From NCBI GenBank assembly GCA_019247975.1, contig JAFBAD010000251.1, positions 1 to 23,892 of the forward strand: a stretch of 23,892 nucleotides of DNA, given 5' to 3'. The first letter of the stretch is position 1. Each line of letters starts with the position of its first letter. The notes beneath the pieces are model-generated. The model did not search any database. It saw only the letters and a list, made by a program, of their open reading frames with translations, and had not been told where the DNA came from. This stretch comes from Acidimicrobiia bacterium (GTDB lineage: Bacteria; Actinomycetota; Acidimicrobiia; Acidimicrobiales; Iamiaceae). Positions 6,845 to 14,475 of this stretch are shown here, in pieces. A program made the translations under genes and the position numbers.

Positions 6845-7795
6845 GTGCTCGACACCTCGGCCCGGTTGCTCCGGCTGCTGTCGCTCCTCCAGAGCCGTCC
6901 CGACTGGTCCGGCCCCGAGCTCTCCGACCGGCTGGGCGTGACCACCCGCACGGTCCGGCGCGACGTCGACCGGCTGCGCCAGCTCGGCTACCCGGTGGAC
7001 GCCATGCCCGGGGTGGCCGGCGGCTACCGCCTCGGGTCGGGCACCAACCTCCCCCCGCTCCTGCTCGACGACGACGAGGCCACCGCCGTCGCGATCGCCC
7101 TCGGCACCACCACCGGAGGGGCCGTGCGGGGCATGGAGGAGCCGGCGCTCGCCGCGCTCACCAAGCTCGACCGGCTGCTCCCGCCTCGCCTGCGCAAGCG
7201 GGTCGCCGACCTGCAGGCCACGACCATCGGGATGTCCGGCCCGGCCGATGCGGTCGACGCCGGGCTGCTCGTCGTGCTCAGCCAGGCGTGCGCCGGCCAG
7301 GAGCGGGTCCGCATGCACTACGTCGATCGCGAGGGCGCGCCGTCGGAGCGACGCATCGAGCCGTTCCGCCTCGTGAGCACCGGCCGGCGCTGGTACCTGG
7401 TGGCCCGCGACGTCGACCGCGACGGATGGCGCACGTTCCGGGTCGACCGGGTCGTCGACGCGCAGCCCACCGGGCACCGCTTCCGCTTCGACGACCCACC
7501 CGATGCTGCGGAGCTCGTGAGCCGAGCCACCTCGGTCGCGCCGTACCGCTACAGCGCGCGCGTCCGCGTCGACGCGCCGCCGGCGACGGTGCGGGCGCGC
7601 GTCCCACCGACGGTCGGTCTGGTCGAGCACGGTCCCGACGGTGTGGTGCTCACCACTGGCGCCGACGACCTCGACTACATCGCCGGGCACCTCGTCGGCC
7701 TCGGCCTCCCGTTCGAGGTGCTCGAGCCACCCGAGCTGCGCGCGCACGTGGCGCGCGTCGCCGGGCAGATGGTGTCACGTCACTCGTCCGGGTGA
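6845..7795 (+). CDS. HTH-WYL transcriptional regulator (YafY/PafC type)
   Basis: A 316-residue regulator. A winged helix-turn-helix of the HTH_11/DeoR kind occupies about residues 1-60 (LLRLLSLLQSR, LSDRLGVTTRTVRRDVDRLRQLGYPVDA), followed by a linker helix region. A WYL domain comes next, with RRIEPFRLVSTGRRWYLVARD (Trp183 begins the WYL triplet), and then a WCX-like C-terminal extension. WYL domains sense ligands, often nucleotides or nucleic acids. I chose GTG 6845, which gives the usual MLDTSARLL-type N-terminus, over the ATG at 6803. Its own promoter and that of the divergent DinB-like gene flank one 23-bp palindrome, so autoregulation is likely. No mutation or truncation is apparent. Confidence 0.92.
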   Translation: MLDTSARLLRLLSLLQSRPDWSGPELSDRLGVTTRTVRRDVDRLRQLGYPVDAMPGVAGGYRLGSGTNLPPLLLDDDEATAVAIALGTTTGGAVRGMEEPALAALTKLDRLLPPRLRKRVADLQATTIGMSGPADAVDAGLLVVLSQACAGQERVRMHYVDREGAPSERRIEPFRLVSTGRRWYLVARDVDRDGWRTFRVDRVVDAQPTGHRFRFDDPPDAAELVSRATSVAPYRYSARVRVDAPPATVRARVPPTVGLVEHGPDGVVLTTGADDLDYIAGHLVGLGLPFEVLEPPELRAHVARVAGQMVSRHSSG

Positions 7796-7818
7796 CCGAG
7801 CCGCGCTCACCGCGCCGA

Positions 7819-7824
7819 TAGGGT
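7819..7824 (+). promoter_or_regulatory. -10-like hexamer of the Cys-rich protein gene
   Basis: TAGGGT ends 7 nt before ATG 7832, indicating a leaderless transcript starting at that ATG rather than at the GTG one codon upstream. Confidence 0.5.
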
Positions 7825-7831
7825 CAGCGTG

Positions 7832-8575
7832 ATGCCCCAGCTCGAAGATCTGCACGAGTGGGTGAGCTTCGAGGATCCCGACGAGCAGCGCACGTGGGTC
7901 TTCGACGTCACCTTCCTCACGAGCAACTACACGTGCATCTTCGGGCGTGGCTGCCCGGGCGTGCTGACCGAGCCCGCGCCCGAGCTCGTGCACGGCTGCT
8001 GCTCGTACGGCGCGCACCTCACCGGCAAGAAGGACCGGCGCCACGTCGAGAAGATGGCCGAGCGGCTCAGGCCCGACCAGTGGCAGTTCTCCAAGGTGGC
8101 CGCCAAGCGGGGTGGGCCGATCAAGGTCAACCGCGACGGCGAGACCGTCACCCGCTTGGTCGACGGCGCGTGCATCTTCCTCAACCGGGCCGAGTTCCCC
8201 GGCGGTGCCGGCTGCGCGCTGCACCGTGCCGCGCTCGAGGCCGGTGAGCGGTTCATGGACTGGAAGCCCGAGGTCTGCTGGCAGGTCCCCGTGCGCCGGG
8301 TCGACGACACCGATCCCTATGGGCACGTCACCTCGACCGTGCGCGAGTGGAAGCGGCGCGACTGGGGCGAGGGCGGCTTCGAGTTCCACTGGTGGTGCAC
8401 CGACGATCCGCTGGCCTTCGTCGGCGACAAGCCGGTCTACCGAGAGATGCGCGACGAGCTCATCGAGATGTGCGGGCGCAAGCCGTACATGATGCTCGTG
8501 GGCCACATCGAGGCCCGGACGAAGGCGGCGCCGTCGACCACGACGTACCTGCCGCACCCCGCGCTGCGGAAGTAG
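7832..8575 (+). CDS. Cysteine-rich YkgJ/DUF3109-like protein
   Basis: A 247-residue soluble protein with conserved-looking cysteines: Cys35, Cys41, the pair Cys56-Cys57 (HGCCSYGAHL), Cys114 (GACIFLNR), Cys128 (GCALHRAAL) and Cys149 (KPEVCWQVP). The order CC ... CxFL ... GCxLH ... KPxxCxxxP matches the metal or iron-sulfur site of CxxCxxCC (YkgJ) and DUF3109 families, in a longer protein with more spacing. No signal peptide or membrane segment is visible. Function is unknown; metal binding is inferred from the pattern. It ends directly against the stop codon of typA on the other strand with no base between them. Confidence 0.8.
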   Translation: MPQLEDLHEWVSFEDPDEQRTWVFDVTFLTSNYTCIFGRGCPGVLTEPAPELVHGCCSYGAHLTGKKDRRHVEKMAERLRPDQWQFSKVAAKRGGPIKVNRDGETVTRLVDGACIFLNRAEFPGGAGCALHRAALEAGERFMDWKPEVCWQVPVRRVDDTDPYGHVTSTVREWKRRDWGEGGFEFHWWCTDDPLAFVGDKPVYREMRDELIEMCGRKPYMMLVGHIEARTKAAPSTTTYLPHPALRK

Positions 8576-10414
8576 CTACCCGGTCTTCCGGGACAGGCGC
8601 CGGCGGTCCTGCTCGCTGAGCGTCCGCTTGCGGATGCGGATCGCGTCGGGCGTGACCTCGACCAGCTCGTCCTCGGCGATCCACTCGATCGCGGTCTCGA
8701 GGGTGTGCACGCGAGGCGGCGCCAGCTTGATGCCCTCGTCGTGGCTGTGGGTGCGGATGTTGGTCTTCTGCTTCTCGCGCACCGCGTTGACGACCATGTC
8801 GCCGGGCTTGGCGCTCTCGCCGACGACCATGCCCTCGTAGACGGCTTCGCCCGGGCCGACGAACAGCTCGCCGCGGGCCTGCAGGTTGTCGAGCGCGTAG
8901 CCGGTGGCCGCGCCGGTGCGGTCGGCGAGCATCGCTCCGCCCTGGCGGTGCGGCAGCTCGCCGGCCCACGGCATCCAACCGGCGTGGTGGGTGTGCAGCA
9001 GCGCGGTGCCGCGCGTCGCGGTGAGCACCATGCCGCGGAACCCGATGAGCCCGCGCGCCGGCGCTTCGAAGGTGACGACGGTCCGACCGGGGTCGCCCGG
9101 ACGGAGGTCGGTGACCCTGCCCTTGCGGGGCGCGAGCGCCTGGGTGACCGTGCCGACGTGCTCGTCGGGCACGTCGACCACGCCTCGCTCCAGCGGCTCG
9201 TGGCGCTTGTCGTTGATCGTCTTGATGATGACCTCGGGCCGGCTCACCTGGAGCTCGTAGCTCTCCCGGCGCATGTTCTCGATGAGCACGGCGAGCTGCA
9301 GCTCGCCCCGGCCGGCCACCTCGATCACGTCGGGCGAGTCGGTGGGCGCCACCCGGATCGACACGTTGCCGAGCACCTCGCGGTCGAGGCGCTCCTTCAG
9401 CTGGCGCGAGGTGACGAACTTGCCGACCTTCCCCGACATCGGCGACGTGTTGACACCGAAGGTCATGCGCAGCACCGGCTCGTCGACGCTGAGCCTGGGG
9501 AGCGCCTCGGGCTGCGAGGCGTCGGCGAGGGTGTCGCCGATCTCGACCTCGGGAAAGCCGGCGATGACGAAGAGGTCGCCCGCCACCCGCTCGTCCACGT
9601 CGGCCCGGCTGACGCCCTCGAAGCCCTGGAGGTTCGTGAGTCGCCGGCTGAGCGGGTTCTGGCCCTCGTCGACCTCCTCGTCGAGCAGCGCGACCTGGTC
9701 GCCCCGCCGGAGCGTGCCCCGCACGACCCGGCCGATGGCGAGCCGGCCGAGGTAGTCGGACGCGTCGAGGTTGGTGACGAGCGCCTGGAGCGGACCCTCG
9801 GGGTCGCCGCCCGGGGGCGGGACGGTCTCGAGGATCGCCTCGAAGAGGGGCGTGAGGTCGTCGTCGGGGCCCGGGTGGCCGATGCCGCTGACCGCCTTGC
9901 CGTCGCGGGCCACCGTGGAGACGATCGGGAACTCGATGTCGTCGTCCTCGGCACCGAGGTCGAGGAAGAGCTCGTAGATCTCGTCGAGGACCTCGTCGGG
10001 GCGGGCGTCGCCCCGGTCGACCTTGTTCACGACCACGACGGCCGGGAGCCGCTGCGCCAGCGCCTTGGACAGCACGTAGCGGGTCTGCGGGAGCGGCCCT
10101 TCGGCCGCATCGACCAGCAGCAGGACGCCGTCGACCATGGTCAGGGCCCGCTCGACCTCACCGCCGAAGTCGGCGTGGCCGGGCGTGTCGACCAGGTTGA
10201 TGCGGGTGCCGTTCCAGGTGACCGAGGCGGCCTTGGCGAGGATGGTGATGCCCCGCTCGCGCTCCTGGTCGTCCGAATCGAGGACGCGCTCGACCACCTG
10301 CTGGTGGGCGCGAAACACCCCGGTGGCACGCAGCATGGCATCGACCAACGTGGTCTTGCCGTGATCGACGTGGGCCACCAGCGCGACGTTGCGCAGGGCG
10401 GTTGGACCCGTCAG
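8576..10414 (-). CDS. typA: Ribosome-associated GTPase TypA/BipA
   Basis: A translational GTPase of about 612 residues, normal for BipA. G motifs are AHVDHGKTT (P-loop), RGIT (switch I), DTPGHADF (G3) and NKVDR (G4). EF-G-like domains III and V follow, then the BipA-specific C-terminal domain (ARGELFVGPGEAVYEGMVVGE, EKQKTNIRTHSHDEGIKL). It binds the 70S ribosome and aids assembly and stress adaptation. The start is a problem: the only ATG/GTG/TTG is GTG 10378, which would begin at MAHVDHGKTT and cut off the first beta strand (LRNVALV). I place the start at CTG 10414, which overlaps the preceding stop as CTGA. CTG 10420 is equally possible because a GAGGAAG site lies just before it. An in-frame stop at 10433-10435 limits the choice. 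Confidence 0.95.
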   Translation of the reverse strand: MTGPTALRNVALVAHVDHGKTTLVDAMLRATGVFRAHQQVVERVLDSDDQERERGITILAKAASVTWNGTRINLVDTPGHADFGGEVERALTMVDGVLLLVDAAEGPLPQTRYVLSKALAQRLPAVVVVNKVDRGDARPDEVLDEIYELFLDLGAEDDDIEFPIVSTVARDGKAVSGIGHPGPDDDLTPLFEAILETVPPPGGDPEGPLQALVTNLDASDYLGRLAIGRVVRGTLRRGDQVALLDEEVDEGQNPLSRRLTNLQGFEGVSRADVDERVAGDLFVIAGFPEVEIGDTLADASQPEALPRLSVDEPVLRMTFGVNTSPMSGKVGKFVTSRQLKERLDREVLGNVSIRVAPTDSPDVIEVAGRGELQLAVLIENMRRESYELQVSRPEVIIKTINDKRHEPLERGVVDVPDEHVGTVTQALAPRKGRVTDLRPGDPGRTVVTFEAPARGLIGFRGMVLTATRGTALLHTHHAGWMPWAGELPHRQGGAMLADRTGAATGYALDNLQARGELFVGPGEAVYEGMVVGESAKPGDMVVNAVREKQKTNIRTHSHDEGIKLAPPRVHTLETAIEWIAEDELVEVTPDAIRIRKRTLSEQDRRRLSRKTG

Positions 10415-10599
10415 CTCCAGGGATCTTCCTCGTCATCCTTCCCGGCCAGGCACCAGCTGGCGTGGTCATGCCCCGGATCCGCCCCGCACTCCTGACACGG
10501 CTGGGAATCCGCCTTGTCCAGGAGTTCCTCGAAGGAAGGCTCGCTGGAGCGCTTGAGCGCGCGAGCTTCCTCGAAACGGCGATGCCGACCCTTCTTCAC
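10411..10599 (-). CDS. Small zinc-knuckle-like protein upstream of typA
   Basis: A 62-residue protein from GTG 10599, with AGGAG at 10607-10611 seven bases upstream. The N-terminal half is basic and helical (MKKGRHRRFEEARALKR). The C-terminal half has CQECGADPGHDHASWC, where CxxC, two histidines and a final Cys could bind one zinc ion, followed by an acidic tail ending EDPWS. The stop at 10411-10413 overlaps the proposed CTG start of typA, and a -10 with a real leader precedes it, so the two form a leadered operon. A ribosome- or RNA-related role is only a guess from this coupling and the basic N-terminus. Confidence 0.75.
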   Translation of the reverse strand: MKKGRHRRFEEARALKRSSEPSFEELLDKADSQPCQECGADPGHDHASWCLAGKDDEEDPWS

Positions 10600-10635
10600 C
10601 GGGCCACTCCTGGTTGACGTCTAGTCCAGCGAACG

Positions 10636-10641
10636 AGTGTA
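10636..10641 (-). promoter_or_regulatory. -10-like hexamer of the zinc-knuckle/typA operon
   Basis: TACACT on the minus strand. Initiation about 7 nt downstream would give a leader of roughly 30 nt carrying the AGGAG site, in contrast with the leaderless genes nearby. Confidence 0.45.
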
Positions 10642-10653
10642 TCGCTCGCCGAG

Positions 10654-10681
10654 ACGGGCGCGGGGCGCCGGCGCGGCCCGT
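10654..10681 (-). terminator. Possible GC-rich terminator hairpin
   Basis: ACGGGC and GCCCGT arms enclose a GC-rich core that can extend the stem with a bulge. It lies 39 nt past the stop of the membrane-protein gene and just before the next promoter. No U-tract follows, so this is a weak call. Confidence 0.3.
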
Positions 10682-10719
10682 TTCAGCGGGTCAAGCGGCT
10701 GACGCCGGGCCCGTGTCGC

Positions 10720-11325
10720 TCATTCGATCACCGTTGCGTCGGCCGTCCAGCCGTCGCTCGCCTTCGTGGCGGTGCACTTCCAGACCCCGGCCCTGCGCCC
10801 GTTCCGGACCCAGCCCGTCACCTCGAAGACGACCCCGCGGCCGGCCCCCAATCGGTCACCCGTGTCGACCTCGGTCGCCTTGGTCAGCTGGGCGCCCGAG
10901 GAGCCGATCTGGCGCCGGACATCGTCCATGCACACCGTGGCTGCGGGAGTCGTGCGGTCTTTGCCGCCTCGGTGGTTCATCGCGGCGACGAGCTCCAGGG
11001 CAACGGCTGTGGCCGCCACCCCGGCGACGATGCGCAGCGTGCTGCGCATCGACCGCTGCGGCGGTGCGGGCTCCGGCTCGAGCGGCGTCTCGTCGCGCGC
11101 GAAGCGGGGCAGCAGCCACGCGAGTGCCCGCAACTGCGCGGCGAAGCCGACCACGAGGATCGGCCTCATGGCTGCGGCTGGCACCCGGTCCGAGACGACG
11201 ACCATCACGACCGCGAAGGCGATCATCCACCCCAGGAGGATGAAGAAGACGTACCCGGGGTAGTCGCGCTTGGCCCACGCCGGCGCGTCCTCCGATGTGG
11301 AGAGAAACGAGCGCCGCGTCCACAC
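10720..11325 (-). CDS. Membrane protein of unknown function with a small C-terminal domain
   Basis: A 201-residue protein from GTG 11325, the first start after an in-frame TGA. Three hydrophobic segments are visible: about residues 22-45 (YVFFILLGWMIAFAVVMVVV), 52-75 (RPILVVGFAAQLRALAWLL) and 93-115 (TLRIVAGVAATAVALELVAAM). A Pro/Glu-rich linker (ETPLEPEPAPPQRS) separates the second and third. The last 85 residues form a small soluble domain with two cysteines (VCMDD and VWKCTA) that could form a disulfide if it is outside the membrane; its alternating strands recall small extracytoplasmic domains such as DUF4333, but I cannot assign it. No SD or leaderless -10 is obvious. Confidence 0.75.
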   Translation of the reverse strand: MWTRRSFLSTSEDAPAWAKRDYPGYVFFILLGWMIAFAVVMVVVSDRVPAAAMRPILVVGFAAQLRALAWLLPRFARDETPLEPEPAPPQRSMRSTLRIVAGVAATAVALELVAAMNHRGGKDRTTPAATVCMDDVRRQIGSSGAQLTKATEVDTGDRLGAGRGVVFEVTGWVRNGRRAGVWKCTATKASDGWTADATVIE

Positions 11326-11388
11326 GCTCTGTCAGTCGGCGCCGTCCTGCCCGCCCTGAGCGTGCGGGTGTGCGCACAAGGTGCGTAG

Positions 11389-11467
11389 CTTTTTTCCACG
11401 TCGCGACGAATTGGGGGGGGACAGGCGTGGTGGCGCCTGTGCGAATTCGTCGGGAGGTGGAAAGAAG
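11389..11467. repeat. 79-nt nested imperfect hairpin element
   Basis: Three nested stems. The outer stem is 11389-11399 with 11457-11467 (11 bp, one G-T), the middle stem is 11404-11412 with 11444-11452 (9 bp, perfect), and the inner stem is 11421-11427 with 11434-11440 (7 bp, perfect). A 6-nt loop closes it. A run of eight G faces GCG in the internal loop between the middle and inner stems. It lies between the divergently oriented membrane-protein gene and the 55-aa membrane miniprotein, in the longest non-coding gap of the window. It has no U-tract typical of an intrinsic terminator on either strand. Confidence 0.75.
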
Positions 11468-11511
11468 TGGGGTGCCACCTCGCCGAGCCTCAGGTCAGGG
11501 ACCGCTGCCCG

Positions 11512-11517
11512 TAACGT
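11512..11517 (+). promoter_or_regulatory. -10-like hexamer of the membrane miniprotein gene
   Basis: TAACGT ends 6 nt before GTG 11524, the leaderless spacing seen at other starts here. Confidence 0.45.
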
Positions 11518-11523
11518 CAGAAC

Positions 11524-11691
11524 GTGCTGGTCGCCACCGAGTGCGCCGCAGGTGGTTGCCCCGAGAACCAGACGTTCGGGCACGACCTGCTGCAGGCGCT
11601 CCTGGTGCTCGGGGCGATCGGGCTGGTCGTCATCGCGATCTCCGGCGTGGTTCGGCTGGTGCTGCAGGCCCGGAGCCGGCACGACCGCTGA
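11524..11691 (+). CDS. 55-residue single-span membrane miniprotein
   Basis: GTG 11524 to TGA 11691. The N-terminus is short and polar with two cysteines five apart (MLVATECAAGGCPENQTFGHD). A clear hydrophobic span follows at about residues 23-47 (LLQALLVLGAIGLVVIAISG and on), then a basic tail ARSRHDR. The positive-inside rule puts the tail in the cytoplasm and the cysteines outside. A -10-like hexamer with leaderless spacing precedes it, which is the best support that it is a gene. GH13 starts 69 nt later behind its own -10. No family is recognised. Confidence 0.55.
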   Translation: MLVATECAAGGCPENQTFGHDLLQALLVLGAIGLVVIAISGVVRLVLQARSRHDR

Positions 11692-11748
11692 TCGACCCCC
11701 GCCGGCCGCCGGTTGCCACCTGGCGATCAGCCGGGGAGTCGCGGCCTC

Positions 11749-11754
11749 TACGGT
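11749..11754 (+). promoter_or_regulatory. -10-like hexamer of the GH13 gene
   Basis: TACGGT ends 6 nt before ATG 11761. Confidence 0.5.
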
Positions 11755-11760
11755 GCGGCG

Positions 11761-13275
11761 ATGCCCGACGAGCCGTGGTGGAAGTCCGCCGTCATCTACC
11801 AGATCTATCCGCGCAGCTTCGCGGACTCGACCGGCGATGGCGTGGGCGACCTGGAGGGCATCCGCCGCCACCTCGATCACCTGGAGTGGCTCGGCGTCGA
11901 CGCGATCTGGCTGTCGCCGTTCTTCCGGTCGCCGATGGCCGACTTCGGCTACGACGTCAGCGACTACTGCGACGTCGACCCGCTCTTCGGTGATCTCGAC
12001 GCCTTCGACCGGCTGCTCGCCGACATCCACGGCCGGGGGATGCGCCTGATCATCGACTGGGTGCCGAACCACTCGTCGTCGGAGCACCCCTGGTTCATCG
12101 CGGCCCGGTCGAGCCGCGAGGACCCCAAGCGCGACTGGTACTTCTGGCGGGACCCGCACCCCGACGGCACGCCGCCCAACAACTGGAAGCAGGCCTTCCG
12201 GGACGCGCCGGCCTGGACGCTCGACCCGACCACCGACCAGCTCTACCTGCACCTCTTCCTCCCCGAGCAGCCCGACCTCAACTGGGGGAACCCCGACGTC
12301 GAGGCGGCGATGCACGAGACGCTGCGGTTCTGGCTGGATCGCGGTGTCGACGGCTTCCGCATGGACGTGATCCACGCCATCGGCAAGGACCCGGCGCTGC
12401 CCGACGACCCACCCGAGGTCGCCGCTCTCCCCCACTCGTCGCTCAACGACACCCCCTTCACCCACCAGCTGCTGCGCCGCATCCGGGCGCTGCTCGACAG
12501 CTACACCGGCGACCGCATGTCGGTCGGTGAGGTGTTCCTGCTCGACACGGCCAAGGTCGGCACCTACCTGCGCGACCAGCTCCACCTGGCCTTCAACTTC
12601 CCGCCCCTCTTCACCAAGTGGCGCTCGTACCGCTGGGCGAAGCAGCTCGACGACGCAGCCGCCTACATCGAGCCCAACGGCTGGCCGACGTGGGTGCTGT
12701 CCAACCACGACGTCGTGCGCCACCGCACCCGCTACGGCTCCGAGGACCGGGCCCGCGCCGCCGCCGTCCTGCTGCTCGGCCTGCGGGGCACGCCGTTCCT
12801 CTACATGGGTGAGGAGCTCGGCCTCGAGAACGCGGACGTGCCGCCCGACCGGGTGGTCGACCCCGGTGGCCGGGACGGGTGCCGTGCGCCGCTGCCCTGG
12901 GACCGGTCCCGCGGCCACGGGTGGGGCGAGCCGTGGCTGCCGTTCCCGCCCGATGCCGCGGCCCGCAGCGTCGAGGCGCTGCGCGACGAGCCCGAATCCA
13001 TCCTCCACCTCTACCGGGAGCTGCTCGCCCAGCGGAAGGCCTCGCCCGCGCTGCAGCTGGGCGACCAGGAGCGCATCGAGGTGGCCGACGGCGCGCTCGC
13101 CTGGGAGCGGGCACGGGGTGACGATCGTCGGGTCGTCGCGGTCAACTTCACCGACGAGGCCGTCGCCGTCCCGAACCTGCAGGGCACCGTCGTCGTGTCG
13201 AGCGACCGCCTCGGCGAAGGCGAGACGTTCACCGGCACCCTCGGACCCGACCAGGCGGTCTGGCTTCGGGTGTGA
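11761..13275 (+). CDS. GH13 alpha-glucosidase / oligo-1,6-glucosidase type
   Basis: A 504-residue cytoplasmic glycoside hydrolase family 13 enzyme. It opens with WWKSAVIYQIYPRSFADSTGDGVGDLEGI, the signature of the oligo-1,6-glucosidase/alpha-glucosidase group. Catalytic residues are the nucleophile Asp202 (GFRMDVIH), the acid/base Glu257 (VGEVF) and Asp317 (LSNHDVVR). DWVPNHSS carries conserved region I, and a C-terminal beta domain follows. It should hydrolyse alpha-glucosidic bonds of small oligosaccharides such as maltose, isomaltose or trehalose; which one is not decided by the sequence. No signal peptide is present. ATG 11761 has a -10 six bases upstream. It ends 6 nt from the convergent ribonuclease D gene. 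Confidence 0.95.
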   Translation: MPDEPWWKSAVIYQIYPRSFADSTGDGVGDLEGIRRHLDHLEWLGVDAIWLSPFFRSPMADFGYDVSDYCDVDPLFGDLDAFDRLLADIHGRGMRLIIDWVPNHSSSEHPWFIAARSSREDPKRDWYFWRDPHPDGTPPNNWKQAFRDAPAWTLDPTTDQLYLHLFLPEQPDLNWGNPDVEAAMHETLRFWLDRGVDGFRMDVIHAIGKDPALPDDPPEVAALPHSSLNDTPFTHQLLRRIRALLDSYTGDRMSVGEVFLLDTAKVGTYLRDQLHLAFNFPPLFTKWRSYRWAKQLDDAAAYIEPNGWPTWVLSNHDVVRHRTRYGSEDRARAAAVLLLGLRGTPFLYMGEELGLENADVPPDRVVDPGGRDGCRAPLPWDRSRGHGWGEPWLPFPPDAAARSVEALRDEPESILHLYRELLAQRKASPALQLGDQERIEVADGALAWERARGDDRRVVAVNFTDEAVAVPNLQGTVVVSSDRLGEGETFTGTLGPDQAVWLRV

Positions 13276-13281
13276 AGCCCG

Positions 13282-14445
13282 TCAGCGGATGCGGTTGTGG
13301 GACCGCTCCTCGAGGACGAGTCCGCCGTTGCCGTCGAAGGCGAGCGCGGCGTCGCCCTTGACCAGCCGGCGGATCGGTTCGCCGACGAGGTCGGCCCGCC
13401 AGCCGACGCTCAGGCGGCCGTCCTCGATCCCGCCGAGCAACGCCTCGATGTCGGCCCGGGTCGCGAGCAGCGACGTGTCGATGCGAAGGTCCCGGGCGAG
13501 CTGGCTCACCCAGGCGGACACGAGGCTGACCGCCGGCCGCAGCTGGCGCTCCAGCTCGACCACGGCCTCGGACCTCGGCCGCTCGGCCGGGTGCTTCTTC
13601 CCCTCGGCCACCGCTTCGAGCAGCTCGTCGCCGAGCTGACCACGGACGTGGCGCTCGTCGAGCCCGCGGATCGACCGCAGGTCGTCTCGGGTCGAAGGTG
13701 CCCGTTGCGCGATGCCCACCACGCCGAGGTCCGGGAGGATGAAGCGCACCGGTTGGTCGATCTCCGCGGCCCGGCGCTCGCGCCACGCCGCGACGGCTCG
13801 GGCGACGCCGGCGGTCGCCCCCCGCAGGTGGCGAGCCTCCTTGATGCGGAGCCAGGCCTCCTCGGGATCGCGCAGCGACCGGCTGCGGGTGCGGAGCTGC
13901 TCGCACTCGTCGAGCGCCCACTCCAGCCGGCCGTCCTGCTCGAGGTCGGCGGTGAGGTGGTCCTGGATCGTGAACAGGTGGGCGACGTCGCTCGCCGCGT
14001 AGCGCAGCTGCTCCTTGTCGAGCGGCCGCCGCAGCCAGTCGGTCAGGCGGTCGCCCTTCGGCAGCCGGCAGCCGACCACCCGCTCGGCCAGCGCGGCCAG
14101 TGACGGCGTGGCGTACCCGTCGAACCCTGCTGCGAGCTGCGTGTCGAACAGCGAGGTCGGGATCGTCCCGCACGAGAGCTCGAGCACCTCGAGGTCCTGC
14201 CCGGCCGCGTGCATCACCGCGACGCCGGGACCGTCGAGCACCTTGGCCAGCGGTTGCAGGCTCACCGCGAGGGGATCCACCAGGACGATGCGGTCGTCCC
14301 AGGCGAGCTGCACCAGGGCGACGCGCGGGAAGTACGTGCGCTCGCGGTGGAACTCGGTGTCGACCGCGTAGCGGTCAGCCTCAGCCAGCGCGGCAACGAC
14401 GTCGGCGAGCGCCTCGTCGTCGTCGACCCACTCGAAGTCCGTCAC
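13282..14445 (-). CDS. rnd: Ribonuclease D family 3'-5' exoribonuclease
   Basis: A 387-residue protein of typical RNase D length. The DEDDy exonuclease residues are present: Asp29 and Glu31 (VDTEFHRERTYFP), Asp84 (AAGQDLEVL), Tyr149 and Asp153 (LRYAASDVAHL). Two HRDC-like helical domains follow, the first containing RDDLRSIRGLDERHVRGQ. In the family it trims 3' ends of tRNA precursors and other structured RNA. The GTG at 14445 has GGAGG six bases upstream (14452-14456). It lies 30 nt after the rhodanese gene in the same direction, so the two are probably co-transcribed. Confidence 0.94.
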   Translation of the reverse strand: MTDFEWVDDDEALADVVAALAEADRYAVDTEFHRERTYFPRVALVQLAWDDRIVLVDPLAVSLQPLAKVLDGPGVAVMHAAGQDLEVLELSCGTIPTSLFDTQLAAGFDGYATPSLAALAERVVGCRLPKGDRLTDWLRRPLDKEQLRYAASDVAHLFTIQDHLTADLEQDGRLEWALDECEQLRTRSRSLRDPEEAWLRIKEARHLRGATAGVARAVAAWRERRAAEIDQPVRFILPDLGVVGIAQRAPSTRDDLRSIRGLDERHVRGQLGDELLEAVAEGKKHPAERPRSEAVVELERQLRPAVSLVSAWVSQLARDLRIDTSLLATRADIEALLGGIEDGRLSVGWRADLVGEPIRRLVKGDAALAFDGNGGLVLEERSHNRIR

Positions 14446-14475
14446 CGACGGCCTCCGGTCAGGCTGGGCACCGGG

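Noticed and set aside
8705..10495. A 596-codon plus-strand open frame
   Set aside because: It lies wholly opposite typA, whose G motifs are clear; the translation is low-complexity and matches nothing.
11389..11467. The nested hairpin as an integron attC site
   Set aside because: The outer arms lack the attC core sequences (GTTRRRY / RYYYAAC) and no cassette or integrase is nearby.
11332..13008. A 558-codon minus-strand open frame
   Set aside because: It lies opposite the GH13 gene and through the hairpin element; no domain and no start signal.
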